In this document: positions 24,048 through 33,375 of the stretch, one piece after another
How the letters are laid out: every line of letters starts with the position of its first letter
How positions within the stretch are numbered: the first letter of the stretch is position 1
Assembly: GCF_003555545.1 (NCBI RefSeq)
Contig: NZ_CP032157.1
Location: 4,778,546-4,842,545 of the forward strand
DNA: 64,000 bases
From: Paraflavitalea soli
Lineage (GTDB): Bacteria > Bacteroidota > Bacteroidia > Chitinophagales > Chitinophagaceae
Direction of reading: 5' to 3'
Position numbers and translations under genes: made by a program
The notes under the pieces: model-generated
What the model saw: the letters and a program-made list of their open reading frames with translations, nothing else
Told to the model about the DNA's origin: nothing
The model's database searches: none

Positions 24048-25142
24048 ATGAGTCGTAAAGGAAAAGTGCTGGTAGCCATGAGCGGCGGTATCGATAGTAC
24101 CGTAGCAGCCCTCATGCTCAACGACCAGGGCTATGAAGTGGTGGGCATTACCATGAAAACCTGGGATTATGCAGCCAGCGGAGGCAGTAAAAAAGAAACA
24201 GGTTGCTGTAATGTGGACTCATTCAATGATGCCCGCATGGCAGCCGTACAGCATGGTTTTCCGCACTTTATACTGGATATCCGGGAGGAGTTTGGCGACT
24301 TTGTGATCGAAAACTTTGTGGACGAATACCTGGCAGGCCGTACCCCCAACCCCTGCGTCATGTGCAATACCCATATTAAATGGCGGGCATTGCTTAAACG
24401 CGCAGATGCACTTGATTGTGAATACATTGCAACTGGTCACTACGGCAGTATCCACCAGCATACCAATGGCCGCCATTATATTAGTAAAGGCGTCGATGAA
24501 ACAAAAGACCAGTCTTATGTATTGTGGGGCCTCCAACAAGACCTCCTTGCCCGTACCATGCTGCCCCTGGGCGGTTTCCGCAAGACCGAGATCCGCCAGA
24601 TGGCCCTGGACTACGGTTACCCGGAACTGGCCAAAAAGAGCGAAAGCTATGAGATCTGTTTTGTCCCCGACAACGACTACCGCGGCTTTCTGAAACGCCG
24701 GGTGGGCGGCCTGGAGCAACAGGTAGCAGGGGGTAATTTTGTAGATAAAGAAGGTAAGATACTGGGCCAGCACAAGGGTTATCCCTTCTATACCATTGGC
24801 CAGCGCAAAGGCCTGGATATAGCATTTGGAAAGCCTGTATATGTCACCAATATCATCCCCGAAACCAACACCGTCATGCTGGGAGATGAGGAAGACCTCA
24901 ACCGCCACGATATGCTCGTAAGCAAGATCAACTGGCTCAAATACGATGGCATTACCGACGGGATGGAAGCCATTACTAAGATCCGCTACAAAGACAAAGG
25001 CACCCTGGCCAACCTCTATACCCACGAAAGAGGCGTCAATGTACGCTTCTATGAAGATGCCAAAGGCGTGGCCCCCGGGCAAAGCGCTGTTTTTTATGAA
25101 GGAAATGATGTCATTGGCGGAGGCATTATCCAAAGGGGATAA
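24048..25142 (+). CDS. mnmA: tRNA-specific 2-thiouridylase
   Basis: Adds sulfur to C2 of uridine 34 in the anticodons of tRNA-Lys, -Glu and -Gln, receiving persulfide sulfur from a relay and activating the base with ATP. The 364-residue protein begins MSRKGKVLVAMSGGIDSTVA with the ATP-pyrophosphatase P-loop. The two catalytic cysteines are Cys103 in TPNPCVMCN and Cys204 in YEICFVPDN, matching Cys102 and Cys199 of E. coli MnmA. The DETKDQSYVL and KSESYEICF blocks and the C-terminal beta barrel are complete. The upstream in-frame TTG at 24015 was rejected because it lies inside the -7 element. A terminator follows at 25209-25239. Confidence 0.96.
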   Translation: MSRKGKVLVAMSGGIDSTVAALMLNDQGYEVVGITMKTWDYAASGGSKKETGCCNVDSFNDARMAAVQHGFPHFILDIREEFGDFVIENFVDEYLAGRTPNPCVMCNTHIKWRALLKRADALDCEYIATGHYGSIHQHTNGRHYISKGVDETKDQSYVLWGLQQDLLARTMLPLGGFRKTEIRQMALDYGYPELAKKSESYEICFVPDNDYRGFLKRRVGGLEQQVAGGNFVDKEGKILGQHKGYPFYTIGQRKGLDIAFGKPVYVTNIIPETNTVMLGDEEDLNRHDMLVSKINWLKYDGITDGMEAITKIRYKDKGTLANLYTHERGVNVRFYEDAKGVAPGQSAVFYEGNDVIGGGIIQRG

Positions 25143-25208
25143 ACAGCCTTAAAAAGGCCTTTGAGACCTGATTTTCAAGCAATAATTAGCCTTATAAAAC
25201 GTTATCTG

Positions 25209-25239
25209 AACCGGGAAACTTCCATGCTTCCCGGTTTTT
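25209..25239 (+). terminator. Rho-independent terminator after mnmA
   Basis: AACCGGGAA (25209-25217) pairs with TTCCCGGTT (25228-25236), then a T-run. Confidence 0.85.
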
Positions 25240-25352
25240 ATTTATAGCCTCCCCCATCCGCCGGCCCCGTGCTGATCGTATCTTAGGAGGCAACAAAAAT
25301 TGAATTATACTTGTCCATCAAGAAGATATCCATAGAATCTAACTGGTTTACC

Positions 25353-26123
25353 ATGAAAAAACGCGCTACCCTGTTAAAATGTTTTGCATGCCTGGCCCTG
25401 GTGGCCATCATGATTGGTTGTGAAAAAGAAAAAGACGATACCCAGTATGATAAGCCCACCGATTACCTTCAGCTGCAAGTAGGCAAATACATCATTTACC
25501 GGTTAGACTCCCTCAAGTTTGCCAACTTCGGGCTCGATGAGGTCATCTCTTCCTATCAGGCCAAGGAAATAGTAGAAGGCACCGGCATCGATCAGCTGGG
25601 CCGCCCATCCTGGCGCATACAACGTTATTTAAGAGGCTTAAACAGCACCAATGAGGCCGACTGGAGTGCAAGCGTAGCCTATGAAGTGATCCAGGGCGAT
25701 AATACCATCGAAGTAAATGAAAGCAACCTGCGCACCATTAAACTACAAGGCCCCGTAAAAGAAGGCCGCAGCTGGTTGGGCAATGGCTACCTGCCCGATG
25801 AACCCTATTCCCAATATGAATTCAGCGTTACAGAAAGCATGGAGTTTTGGGATTATACCTACGAAGAATTTGGCGCTGCCGATATCAACGGAAAAGCCTA
25901 CGACAATACCATTACCGTAACTCAGATCAACGATTCTTCCGACGTACCCGTAATTGATATACAAAGACCAGGTTCAAAGACAGTATGGATAGAGAAGTAC
26001 GCCAAAGACATCGGCCTTATTTACCGGGACGTGGCTATTTGGGAATACCAACCCCCCGCATCAGATCCCAATGGTAAGAAGATCGGCTTTGGCTTCAGGT
26101 TATCCATTCTGGATCATAATTAA
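25353..26123 (+). CDS. Lipoprotein of unknown function
   Basis: A 256-residue lipoprotein beginning MKKRATLLKCFACLALVA with lipobox MIGC (Cys25); in-frame extension to 25311 is unlikely because it would displace the signal peptide. The mature part is a mixed beta structure: LQLQVGKYIIYRLDSLKF, RPSWRIQRYLRGLNST, and a C-terminal GLIYRDVAIWEYQPP with a closing FGFRLSILDHN. This type of small beta-rich lipoprotein, in which a measured quantity is followed by strands and a terminal aromatic turn, is common in Bacteroidota but has no named function known to me. It precedes the subtilase gene by 43 bases and may be cotranscribed with it. Confidence 0.75.
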   Translation: MKKRATLLKCFACLALVAIMIGCEKEKDDTQYDKPTDYLQLQVGKYIIYRLDSLKFANFGLDEVISSYQAKEIVEGTGIDQLGRPSWRIQRYLRGLNSTNEADWSASVAYEVIQGDNTIEVNESNLRTIKLQGPVKEGRSWLGNGYLPDEPYSQYEFSVTESMEFWDYTYEEFGAADINGKAYDNTITVTQINDSSDVPVIDIQRPGSKTVWIEKYAKDIGLIYRDVAIWEYQPPASDPNGKKIGFGFRLSILDHN

Positions 26124-26166
26124 GCCCTTCCTTTACAAGCAGGGAGCCACCCAAAACCATGGCTGC

Positions 26167-28140
26167 ATGAAAAAGTTTTTGACCCTCGCATGTTTAATGA
26201 CTATATGCCTGGCTACCCGGGCACAATATTCACGATACATAGTGCAGTTGACCAATAAGAAAGGGACCGCACATACCCTGACAGCACCAGCTACCTACCT
26301 TTCTGCCAGGGCCATTGAACGCCGCACCAGGCAACACATCCCCATCGACTCCACCGACCTCCCCGTATCAGCTGTCTGGCTCGATAGCCTGCGCAAGATC
26401 CCCAATGTTACCATCCTCAACACCTCCAAATGGTTAAACCAGGTATTGATCCAAACCACCGATGCCAACGCACTCACAAAGATCAATAGTTATCCATTTG
26501 TAAAAACAGCCGCCCCACTGGGACTCAGAACACAGGGCGGCCTGGATAATCACCGTGTTGAGCAATTCACCGAAACCGTTACCCCCCTCGAGCCAGGCGC
26601 CATTGATCAAACAGCCAGGCTCACCGGAGAGCTGACACTTAACTATGGCAGCAACTTCAACCAGGTACATATTCACCGTGGTGAATACCTGCACAACCAT
26701 GGCTTTACCGGCAGAGGTATCATCATGGCCATACTCGATGCAGGGTTCCGCACCTACAATACCAACCCCGCCCTCGATAGTGTACGTTTGCAAAACCGCA
26801 TATTGGGCACCTGGGACTATGTGAACAATGAAACCAGTGTTACTGAAGATGATACACATGGTCTTTACTGCTTCAGCATCATTGCATCCAACAGGCCCGG
26901 CCAGATCGTAGGCACAGCCCCGCATGCCAGCTTCTGGCTCTTACGCACAGAACAGGCAGGCGTTGAATACCCCGTAGAAGAACAATATTGGGCTGCCGGC
27001 GCAGAATTTGCCGACAGCGCCGGTGCCGACATGATCTCTTCCTCTTTAGGATACATTGATTTCGACGACCACGCATTTGACCACAGCTACTTACAACGCA
27101 ATGGCAATACTTCCATCATTACCCGTGCAGCCGGCTATGCTGCCCGGAAAGGCATGATCGTGATGAACAGTGCCGGTAACAACGGCGCACGCACCGACGA
27201 CCTCAAATATGTATCCTGCCCCGCCGATGGCGATAGTGTAGTAGCCGTGGGCGCTACCACCAGCACGGGCGCCATAGCTTCTTTCAGCAGCTGGGGTCCC
27301 AATGGTGCAGGATTATTAAAACCTAATATTGTATCCGTAGGTCAGAGTACCGTATTCGCCGGTTTAAATGGCGCCCCCGCTGCAGGCAACGGCACCTCCT
27401 TCTCCAATCCCAATATTGCCGGCCTGATAGCCTGTTTGTGGCAGGCATTTCCGGAGTTAAACAACATGCAGATCATAGATGCTGTACAAAAGAGCGCCCA
27501 CAAATACACTACCCCCGATGCCCGTTTTGGATATGGCCTGCCCGACTTTAAAAAAGCCATGGTATCCCTGGTCCAAAAGCAGGCAACAGCGGGTAGCTCT
27601 TTCAATAATTGTACAGTAGATCTTCAGTGGAGCAGTAAGGATGATACCAGTGTGGTATACTCTATTACCCGGAAGTTGCCGGGCGAATCAACATATACGA
27701 CCATTAAACAGGTACCATCAACATCTTTGACATTCAAGTCCAATACCTACACATTCAAGGATACCCTCACTGCTGTAACAACAGGATTGGCCGAATACCA
27801 TATCGTACAGGCCATCGGGTCCGATACCACATTCGATATCGGCGCTGTGCAGCAATCCATCAATGGCATTTGTTTTCCGGTGAATACCACCCGCATCCTG
27901 CCCAGCCCATTCAACACCCGGTTCAACATTGTAATAAATACACCCGATATCATCACCAATTTGGGTGTACAGATAACCGATATGCAGGGCAGGCTCATCT
28001 ACAAACGCGTGTTGAACAAGCCCGCAGGCTACTTCAACTGGCAATTGTATACTGCCGGCTGGCCAGGCGGCATGTATAAAGTAACATTATTTAACGGGAG
28101 TAAACGCTTCTTTAACCAGAGGATATTGAAGCTGCCATAA
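26167..28140 (+). CDS. S8 family serine peptidase with type IX sorting domain
   Basis: Secreted subtilisin-like protease, 657 residues from the ATG at 26167. A signal peptide (MKKFLTLACLMTICLATRA) precedes an inhibitor-like prodomain (about 20-130, YIVQLTNKKG and ARAIERRTRQHIP). The catalytic triad is Asp191 (ILDAGF), His231 (DDTHGLYC) and Ser411 (GTSFSNPNIAG), with oxyanion Asn338 in NSAGNNG. The domain order then continues with a beta segment and a C-terminal sorting domain from about 580: ILPSPFNTRFNIVI, VQITDMQGRLIYKR, GGMYKVTLFNG. The protease is therefore predicted to leave the cell through the type IX system. Probable extracellular protein degradation. Confidence 0.92.
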   Translation: MKKFLTLACLMTICLATRAQYSRYIVQLTNKKGTAHTLTAPATYLSARAIERRTRQHIPIDSTDLPVSAVWLDSLRKIPNVTILNTSKWLNQVLIQTTDANALTKINSYPFVKTAAPLGLRTQGGLDNHRVEQFTETVTPLEPGAIDQTARLTGELTLNYGSNFNQVHIHRGEYLHNHGFTGRGIIMAILDAGFRTYNTNPALDSVRLQNRILGTWDYVNNETSVTEDDTHGLYCFSIIASNRPGQIVGTAPHASFWLLRTEQAGVEYPVEEQYWAAGAEFADSAGADMISSSLGYIDFDDHAFDHSYLQRNGNTSIITRAAGYAARKGMIVMNSAGNNGARTDDLKYVSCPADGDSVVAVGATTSTGAIASFSSWGPNGAGLLKPNIVSVGQSTVFAGLNGAPAAGNGTSFSNPNIAGLIACLWQAFPELNNMQIIDAVQKSAHKYTTPDARFGYGLPDFKKAMVSLVQKQATAGSSFNNCTVDLQWSSKDDTSVVYSITRKLPGESTYTTIKQVPSTSLTFKSNTYTFKDTLTAVTTGLAEYHIVQAIGSDTTFDIGAVQQSINGICFPVNTTRILPSPFNTRFNIVINTPDIITNLGVQITDMQGRLIYKRVLNKPAGYFNWQLYTAGWPGGMYKVTLFNGSKRFFNQRILKLP

Positions 28141-28162
28141 GACCGGCAACTATTGATATCCA

Positions 28163-29359
28163 TTAGTCCTTCTTCAGCAAAGCCGCAAACATCGTATCAG
28201 CCTGCTGATCGTACCCCCTCAACAACTCCATCTTCACGATCGCTAAGCCAAAATGCTGCTGTATAAAAGAAACCACCTCTTCATTTTCTTCCCTGAATAC
28301 CGAGCAGGTAATGTATAAGAAATGCCCGCCCGGCGCCAGTTTTTCAATTACACGGCTTACTATTTTTTGTTGCAGCCCCCGGTATCGTGCAATAGCAGCT
28401 GGCTCAAAATAATACAATTGCTCCGGCGTGCGGCTCCAGGTTCCGGAACCCGAACAGGGTACATCCGCTATAATAAGCTGAGGAGAAACAGGCAGCTGAA
28501 GCGTTGCCTGCGGATCACCCAGATCAGCTACAAACGACCTGTATTTTGTAATGCCCGCTTCTGCAAAACGCTTTTTGAGGTTGGCGATAATAGACTCCCG
28601 GATATCAGATACCGTAAGATCGATAGAACCCAATACATCCCAGGCCAGGATAGATTTTCCACCACTGGCGGCGCAACAATCCCACACCCGCACACCGGGC
28701 GCCGCAGCCAATAGCTCCGGCTGCAGGAACTCCCCTACCCTTTGCGAGCTATAATCCTGTATCACCCCTTCTTTATTAAGCCGGATCACTTCATCGATCT
28801 TCGAAGCATTGGCCAGGGCGATACAGTGAGGTGCCGGCATACCATAGGAAATCCCCGCCCCGTCCAGCTTTTGTTGCACCATCTTTTCCTTGCCCGGTCT
28901 GATGCGCAGAAACAGATGCGGCTGCACCAGGAAAGAACCGCTGAAGGCCTCATGATCAATACCTGCACTGAGCGCATCCTTCCAGGGGAAAATAGCTGGT
29001 GCAGCATCCGGGGCACCCGATGCAGAGGAGGAGGAAACCGCATTGACAAACGAAAACTTTTCTTCAACAGGCAAGCCCGCCTGGTCGTTCCAGGCCGGTT
29101 TCAGTTGCGCCAGCATTTCGTTGGGCGTAGCCGAACAAAGGAATAAACCAGCCACTATTCGCTCTTCTACCGTCAACAATGGATATCCTTTTCCCAGGCG
29201 GAAATAGCAATAACACAGGTGACTGATGTTCTTACGGTCACGTGAACCATATTTCTTATCCTGCCGGAAAAAGTCCTTAATAAAAATACCGAAGGGCTGT
29301 TGTCCTTTATACTGGCCGATAACCTGCACCGCCGTATTGAGGTGAGCGAAGAATTTCAT
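28163..29359 (-). CDS. RsmB/NOP family RNA (cytosine-5) methyltransferase
   Basis: SAM-dependent m5C methyltransferase, 398 residues, probably modifying 16S rRNA. The N-terminal third is a helical domain. The catalytic domain has the SAM-binding motif WDCCAASGGKS (about 226-236). The two catalytic cysteines are Cys302 in ADVPCSGSGTWSRTP and Cys352 in ITCSVFREENEEVV. The overall order and the short PUA-less N-terminus fit the NOL1/NOP2/Sun family. The exact rRNA site is not determinable. The start at 29359 is preferred over an in-frame TTG three codons upstream because a -7-like element (29365-29372, leftward) would overlap the longer form. Confidence 0.9.
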   Translation of the reverse strand: MKFFAHLNTAVQVIGQYKGQQPFGIFIKDFFRQDKKYGSRDRKNISHLCYCYFRLGKGYPLLTVEERIVAGLFLCSATPNEMLAQLKPAWNDQAGLPVEEKFSFVNAVSSSSASGAPDAAPAIFPWKDALSAGIDHEAFSGSFLVQPHLFLRIRPGKEKMVQQKLDGAGISYGMPAPHCIALANASKIDEVIRLNKEGVIQDYSSQRVGEFLQPELLAAAPGVRVWDCCAASGGKSILAWDVLGSIDLTVSDIRESIIANLKKRFAEAGITKYRSFVADLGDPQATLQLPVSPQLIIADVPCSGSGTWSRTPEQLYYFEPAAIARYRGLQQKIVSRVIEKLAPGGHFLYITCSVFREENEEVVSFIQQHFGLAIVKMELLRGYDQQADTMFAALLKKD

Positions 29360-29364
29360 CCCGT

Positions 29365-29372
29365 GCAAGATA
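29365..29372 (-). promoter_or_regulatory. -7-like element TATCTTGC of the methyltransferase gene
   Basis: Leftward near-match to TAnnTTTG ending five bases before the ATG at 29359; lies in the 45-base space shared with the divergent histidine kinase gene. Confidence 0.4.
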
Positions 29373-29391
29373 GTGAATAGTAAATAGTGAG

Positions 29392-29399
29392 TACCTTTC
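29392..29399 (+). promoter_or_regulatory. -7-like element TACCTTTC of the kinase gene
   Basis: Near-match to TAnnTTTG ending five bases before the ATG at 29405. Confidence 0.45.
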
Positions 29400-29404
29400 C
29401 AACC

Positions 29405-32400
29405 ATGCGCTTTTGCCTCCCTATATGCCTGATTTTACTCCTGTATGCTGATGCAGCAGCGCAACAGATACCCTATTCCTTCAGGACCATCAATATCAAC
29501 CATGGTCTTTCACAGAACAGCGTGATCGACATGGCTACCGACGAAAAAGGGTTTCTGTGGTTTGCCACCCAGGATGGGCTCAACCGCTACGACGGTAAAG
29601 GATTTACCATATTCCGCATGAATTTTGACGATATTACCACCCGGGATTATAGCCGGTTGGGAAAGATCGTACCAGGCATCGACCACGATCTGTGGCTGAT
29701 CACCAGCGGAGGCAAACTGGAAAGGTTCAACCTCTACAACGACTCTTCCACCGCCTATAGTAAATTGCCCTTGGGCACCAGGTTACCCGCCGTCACCTGT
29801 TTTCGCCAGGAACTAAATGGTGCCATGTGGATAGGCACCGAAAAAGAAGGCTTGTTTTATGAAGACCCATCCGCTAACATTTCTGTTCACTATACCAAAC
29901 GTGGTGGCTTACTGAACAGCGACAGTATCCACTTCCTCTATAAATGCCGCAATAAAAAATACTGGATTCTTACCAGCAATGGTATCAATGTGTTTGCACC
30001 CAATCAGGTTGCCACCACAAGACTATTGTACAACGCAGGCATTTCCTGCAGCGTAATCGAAGAGGATAGCGACGGCAACCTTTGGGTAGGCACCTTTGCC
30101 AAAGGAGTATACCTGAAACGGCCCGAAGACAGCACCTTCCTGCCCTTTACCGGTTTTGGTGAACAGCAGTCCCTACCGCCCGGCCTGGTCATCCAGGCCA
30201 TCAAGACCGACCAGCTAGGACGTATTTGGATAGGCACCCTGGGAAAAGGATTGTTTATCATTGACAGGAAAGCAGCCACCATACGCCAGCTCCTGCCCGA
30301 AGAAGGCAATGCAGCTTCACTGAGCTATATTGATGTACTCTGTATTCAGAATGATAAATTGGGTGGCACCTGGGTAGGCACTGACGGCGGCGGTGTCAGC
30401 CTGTACGACAAACGCCTCAACATCTTTTCCTCCCTCTCTAAAAATACCGTACAGAAAAAAATACCCATCGAGCAGGTAAGGTCCATCACTACCGATACCA
30501 AGGGCGGAGTTTGGATAGGCACTTCCTCCAGCGGCCTTTCCTATGCTTCCGATTTACGCCATCGCCAGATAGAACGCGTCAGCTTGTCAACAGCACAGAG
30601 CAGAGACAGCAGCGAACGCATCGTTTCCTTGCGCACTGATCCGGAAGATACCTGGATTGGTATACAAGACGATGGCTTGCTGATCATGAACAGCCAAACC
30701 AAAACCATCAGGGCCCTTTTCACACCACAAGCGAAAGGCCCCCGCTACCTGCCCGATCATACCGTATGGTGTATGCTGGCCATCAATAACAACCGGGCCT
30801 GGCTAGGTACCCGTAATGCAGGACTCTGCCTCTTGGATAAGCAACAAGGCCTCATCAAAAACTTCCGGTACGATCCAACTGATCCAAATGGTATTGCAGA
30901 CAACAATGTCCGGGCTATCATACCCATCAGCGATACTTTATTATGCCTGGGTTTCGAAAACAAAGGCATTCAGTTCTTTAATACATCTACTGAAAAGTTC
31001 ACCTTCCTCGGCCATGACAAAGCATTACAAAACATCAGGGAAGAAGAACCCACCTTAAAATGCATTTACTTTCGCCCCCCTTACCTCTGCATCGGTACCC
31101 TGGGTAATGGGATCATCGCCTTTGATACAGCATCCGGCAATACATTTACCATTACTGAAAAAAACGGCCTGCCCAACAATACCATTTACAGCATGGTACC
31201 TGATAAACTGGGAAATATTTGGATGAGCACCAACAAGGGCATTACCCGGTTTAGCCCACCTGCCGATTTGCAAAAGGTCAACGACTCACATTTCAGTTTA
31301 TTCACTGCAGAAGATGGCTTGCAGGGCAACGAGTTCAATACCGGCGCCTGGCATGCCGATGCCAATGGGTTCCTGTATTTTGGAGGGTCCAATGGCATCA
31401 ACTGGTTTGATCCTGTCAAATATACCGGCGCCAATCCCAAAGCTCCCGTGGTCATTACACAAGCTTCCATTAACAATAAGCCCTGGGAAGGCGATACCAC
31501 CATTACCTATAAAAAAATATGGCACCTGCCCTGGCACCAGAATTCCCTCTCCTTCAGTTTTGCCGCCCTTGACTTTGTAGCTCCGGGTAAGATCAATTAC
31601 TATTACCAGTTATATCCCTATGATAAGAATTGGGTGGAAGCCGGCAACAGGAATTATGCAGCCTACACCAATATCCCACCCGGAGAATACACCTTCAGGG
31701 TCAAAGCATGGGGCCCCACTATCGGCACCAAAGATGCCGAAGCCACCCTTTCCATTATCATTAGGCCCCCTTTCTGGAAAACCTGGTGGTTTGTAGGACT
31801 GCTTGTATTGGCATTGGGTTCATTGCTCTATATCCTTTACCAGTATCGCATCAATCAGCTGATCGCTTTACAAAAAGTACGCAACCGTATTGCCACCGAC
31901 CTGCACGATGATATAGGATCTACCCTCACCAATATCAGCATCTTGTCCGAATTAAGCCGCCAGAAGCTCGACCGGCAGGAAGAAGCAGGCATATTCCTGA
32001 ACCGCATTGCAGAAGAGGTCAACAATTCAAGCCAGGCACTCGATGATATAGTTTGGAGCATCAATACCAACAATGATACCCTGGAACAAACCGTAGCCCG
32101 GATGCGCCGCTACGCAGCCGAGATATTTGATGGCGCCAATATTCATTATTCCCTGCAGCTCGATGAGCACTTCGCCCAGCGTAAGCTAAATATGGAGCAG
32201 CGGCGTGACTGCTTCCTGTTGTTCAAAGAAGTGATCAACAATATCTACAAACATGCCGATGCCCGCAAAGTAAGTATCCGTGTATGGCTGGAAGGCAATC
32301 AGCTGCACATGACCATCGAAGATGATGGAAAAGGATTTGATCCCACCCAGGTCACCCACCGCAATGGGCTTAAAAATATGCAGCAACGCGTTGGAAAATG

Positions 32401-32473
32401 GAAAGGCCAGCTTCAGATACAATCCACGCCCGGCAAAGGCACACACACCACCATCAGCTTTCCCGTCAACTGA
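29405..32473 (+). CDS. Two-component sensor histidine kinase with regulator-propeller sensor domain
   Basis: A 1022-residue sensor kinase. A signal peptide (to about residue 20) is followed by a large periplasmic region of about 680 residues built from two-component-propeller repeats, recognisable by recurring W-I/V-G-T and G-L motifs (LWFATQDGLNRYDG, MWIGTEKEGLF, IWIGTLGKGLF, IWMSTNKGITRF). A Y_Y_Y domain (about 705-790, YYYQLYPYDKNWVEAGN) leads to one membrane helix (about 793-815, WWFVGLLVLALGSLLYILYQ). The HisKA_3-type dimerisation domain has the phospho-acceptor His834 in DLHDDIGSTL. The ATPase follows (MTIEDDGKGFDP, GLKNMQQRV). No receiver or DNA-binding domain is fused, so the downstream LuxR-type protein is the obvious partner. 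Probably senses an envelope or polysaccharide cue. Confidence 0.93.
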   Translation: MRFCLPICLILLLYADAAAQQIPYSFRTININHGLSQNSVIDMATDEKGFLWFATQDGLNRYDGKGFTIFRMNFDDITTRDYSRLGKIVPGIDHDLWLITSGGKLERFNLYNDSSTAYSKLPLGTRLPAVTCFRQELNGAMWIGTEKEGLFYEDPSANISVHYTKRGGLLNSDSIHFLYKCRNKKYWILTSNGINVFAPNQVATTRLLYNAGISCSVIEEDSDGNLWVGTFAKGVYLKRPEDSTFLPFTGFGEQQSLPPGLVIQAIKTDQLGRIWIGTLGKGLFIIDRKAATIRQLLPEEGNAASLSYIDVLCIQNDKLGGTWVGTDGGGVSLYDKRLNIFSSLSKNTVQKKIPIEQVRSITTDTKGGVWIGTSSSGLSYASDLRHRQIERVSLSTAQSRDSSERIVSLRTDPEDTWIGIQDDGLLIMNSQTKTIRALFTPQAKGPRYLPDHTVWCMLAINNNRAWLGTRNAGLCLLDKQQGLIKNFRYDPTDPNGIADNNVRAIIPISDTLLCLGFENKGIQFFNTSTEKFTFLGHDKALQNIREEEPTLKCIYFRPPYLCIGTLGNGIIAFDTASGNTFTITEKNGLPNNTIYSMVPDKLGNIWMSTNKGITRFSPPADLQKVNDSHFSLFTAEDGLQGNEFNTGAWHADANGFLYFGGSNGINWFDPVKYTGANPKAPVVITQASINNKPWEGDTTITYKKIWHLPWHQNSLSFSFAALDFVAPGKINYYYQLYPYDKNWVEAGNRNYAAYTNIPPGEYTFRVKAWGPTIGTKDAEATLSIIIRPPFWKTWWFVGLLVLALGSLLYILYQYRINQLIALQKVRNRIATDLHDDIGSTLTNISILSELSRQKLDRQEEAGIFLNRIAEEVNNSSQALDDIVWSINTNNDTLEQTVARMRRYAAEIFDGANIHYSLQLDEHFAQRKLNMEQRRDCFLLFKEVINNIYKHADARKVSIRVWLEGNQLHMTIEDDGKGFDPTQVTHRNGLKNMQQRVGKWKGQLQIQSTPGKGTHTTISFPVN

Positions 32474-32499
32474 TCACGCTTTACTCCCCAACTCACCCT

Positions 32500-32640
32500 T
32501 CTTTGTCATCTCGAACGGAGTGCAGCCCTTCTTTGTCATCTCGAACGGAGCGCAGCGGAGTGAGAGATCTGCTATCGAAGCAAAGGATTGCCGACTGCCG
32601 ATTGTCGACTGCCGATTGCCGATTCACGCCTCCCCCCCAA
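32500..32640. repeat. Composite dispersed repeat between kinase and regulator genes
   Basis: Two tandem TTCTTTGTCATCTCGAACGG units are followed by AGCGCAGCGGAGTGAGAGAT, CTGCTATCGAAGCAAA and several TGCCGAYT words ending in TGCCGATTCACG. Closely related to 6385-6563 and partly to 1822-1906. Confidence 0.75.
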
Positions 32641-32672
32641 ATGAGCGATACCACTTAGTAGTAACAGAAGCT

Positions 32673-32680
32673 TACCTTTA
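32673..32680 (+). promoter_or_regulatory. -7-like element TACCTTTA of the response regulator
   Basis: Seven of eight matches to TAnnTTTG, ending four bases before the ATG at 32685, which suggests the regulator has its own near-leaderless transcript. Confidence 0.45.
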
Positions 32681-32684
32681 TCAT

Positions 32685-33314
32685 ATGTTAGCCAGGATAG
32701 CCATTTTTGAAGACAACGACAGGCTGCGCGAATCGCTGGCCTACCTGTTAAAAATGAACGACTACGACGTGGTAGGTGACTATAACCAATGCAATGATGC
32801 CGCCAATATTGCCAGGGTATACAAGCCCGATGTGGTCCTCATGGACATTGACATGCCCGGCGAGTCAGGTATCAGGGGCGTGCAATTGATCAAAGAAGCA
32901 CAACCCAAAACTGCCGTTATCATGTACACCGTGTTTGAAGATGATGACAAGCTTTTCCAATGCCTCTGCGCAGGCGCCAACGGCTACCTCCTCAAAAAAA
33001 CGCCCCCGGCCAAATTGTTCGACGCCATCCAGGAAGTATTGGAAGGAGGCGCCCCTATGTCCCCCACCATTGCCAAAAAAGTACTGAACACCTTCCAGGC
33101 CAGGCCCGACACCAACAAATACAACCTTTCTCCCCGCGAAATTGAAGTCCTGCAATGGCTCGCTAAAGGATACAGCATCAAGCTCATAGCATCCGAAATG
33201 AAACTGGCTTTCGATACCGTACGCGCCCACCTCAAAAATATCTACCAGAAACTCCATGTCAACTGTGGCAAAGAAGCCATCGCCAAAGCACTGAGCGAAA
33301 GGATCGTACGTTAA
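32685..33314 (+). CDS. LuxR/NarL-type response regulator
   Basis: A 209-residue transcription factor. The receiver domain (1-120) has the acidic pair Glu9/Asp10, phospho-acceptor Asp54 in VVLMDIDMPGESG and the conserved lysine in GYLLKKTPP. The C-terminal GerE-type helix-turn-helix is LSPREIEVLQWLAKGYSIKL followed by VRAHLKNIYQKLHVNC. The open frame extends far upstream through the repeat, but the ATG at 32685 gives the standard domain start and sits after a -7-like element. It is the second gene after the propeller histidine kinase in the same direction, separated by the 141-bp composite repeat. The pair should form a phosphorelay. Confidence 0.93.
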   Translation: MLARIAIFEDNDRLRESLAYLLKMNDYDVVGDYNQCNDAANIARVYKPDVVLMDIDMPGESGIRGVQLIKEAQPKTAVIMYTVFEDDDKLFQCLCAGANGYLLKKTPPAKLFDAIQEVLEGGAPMSPTIAKKVLNTFQARPDTNKYNLSPREIEVLQWLAKGYSIKLIASEMKLAFDTVRAHLKNIYQKLHVNCGKEAIAKALSERIVR

Positions 33315-33375
33315 ACAAGTACCAGTGTTTATCCCGCTCCGTGGGACTGAGCCTGTCGAAGCCTTAACGGATGTA

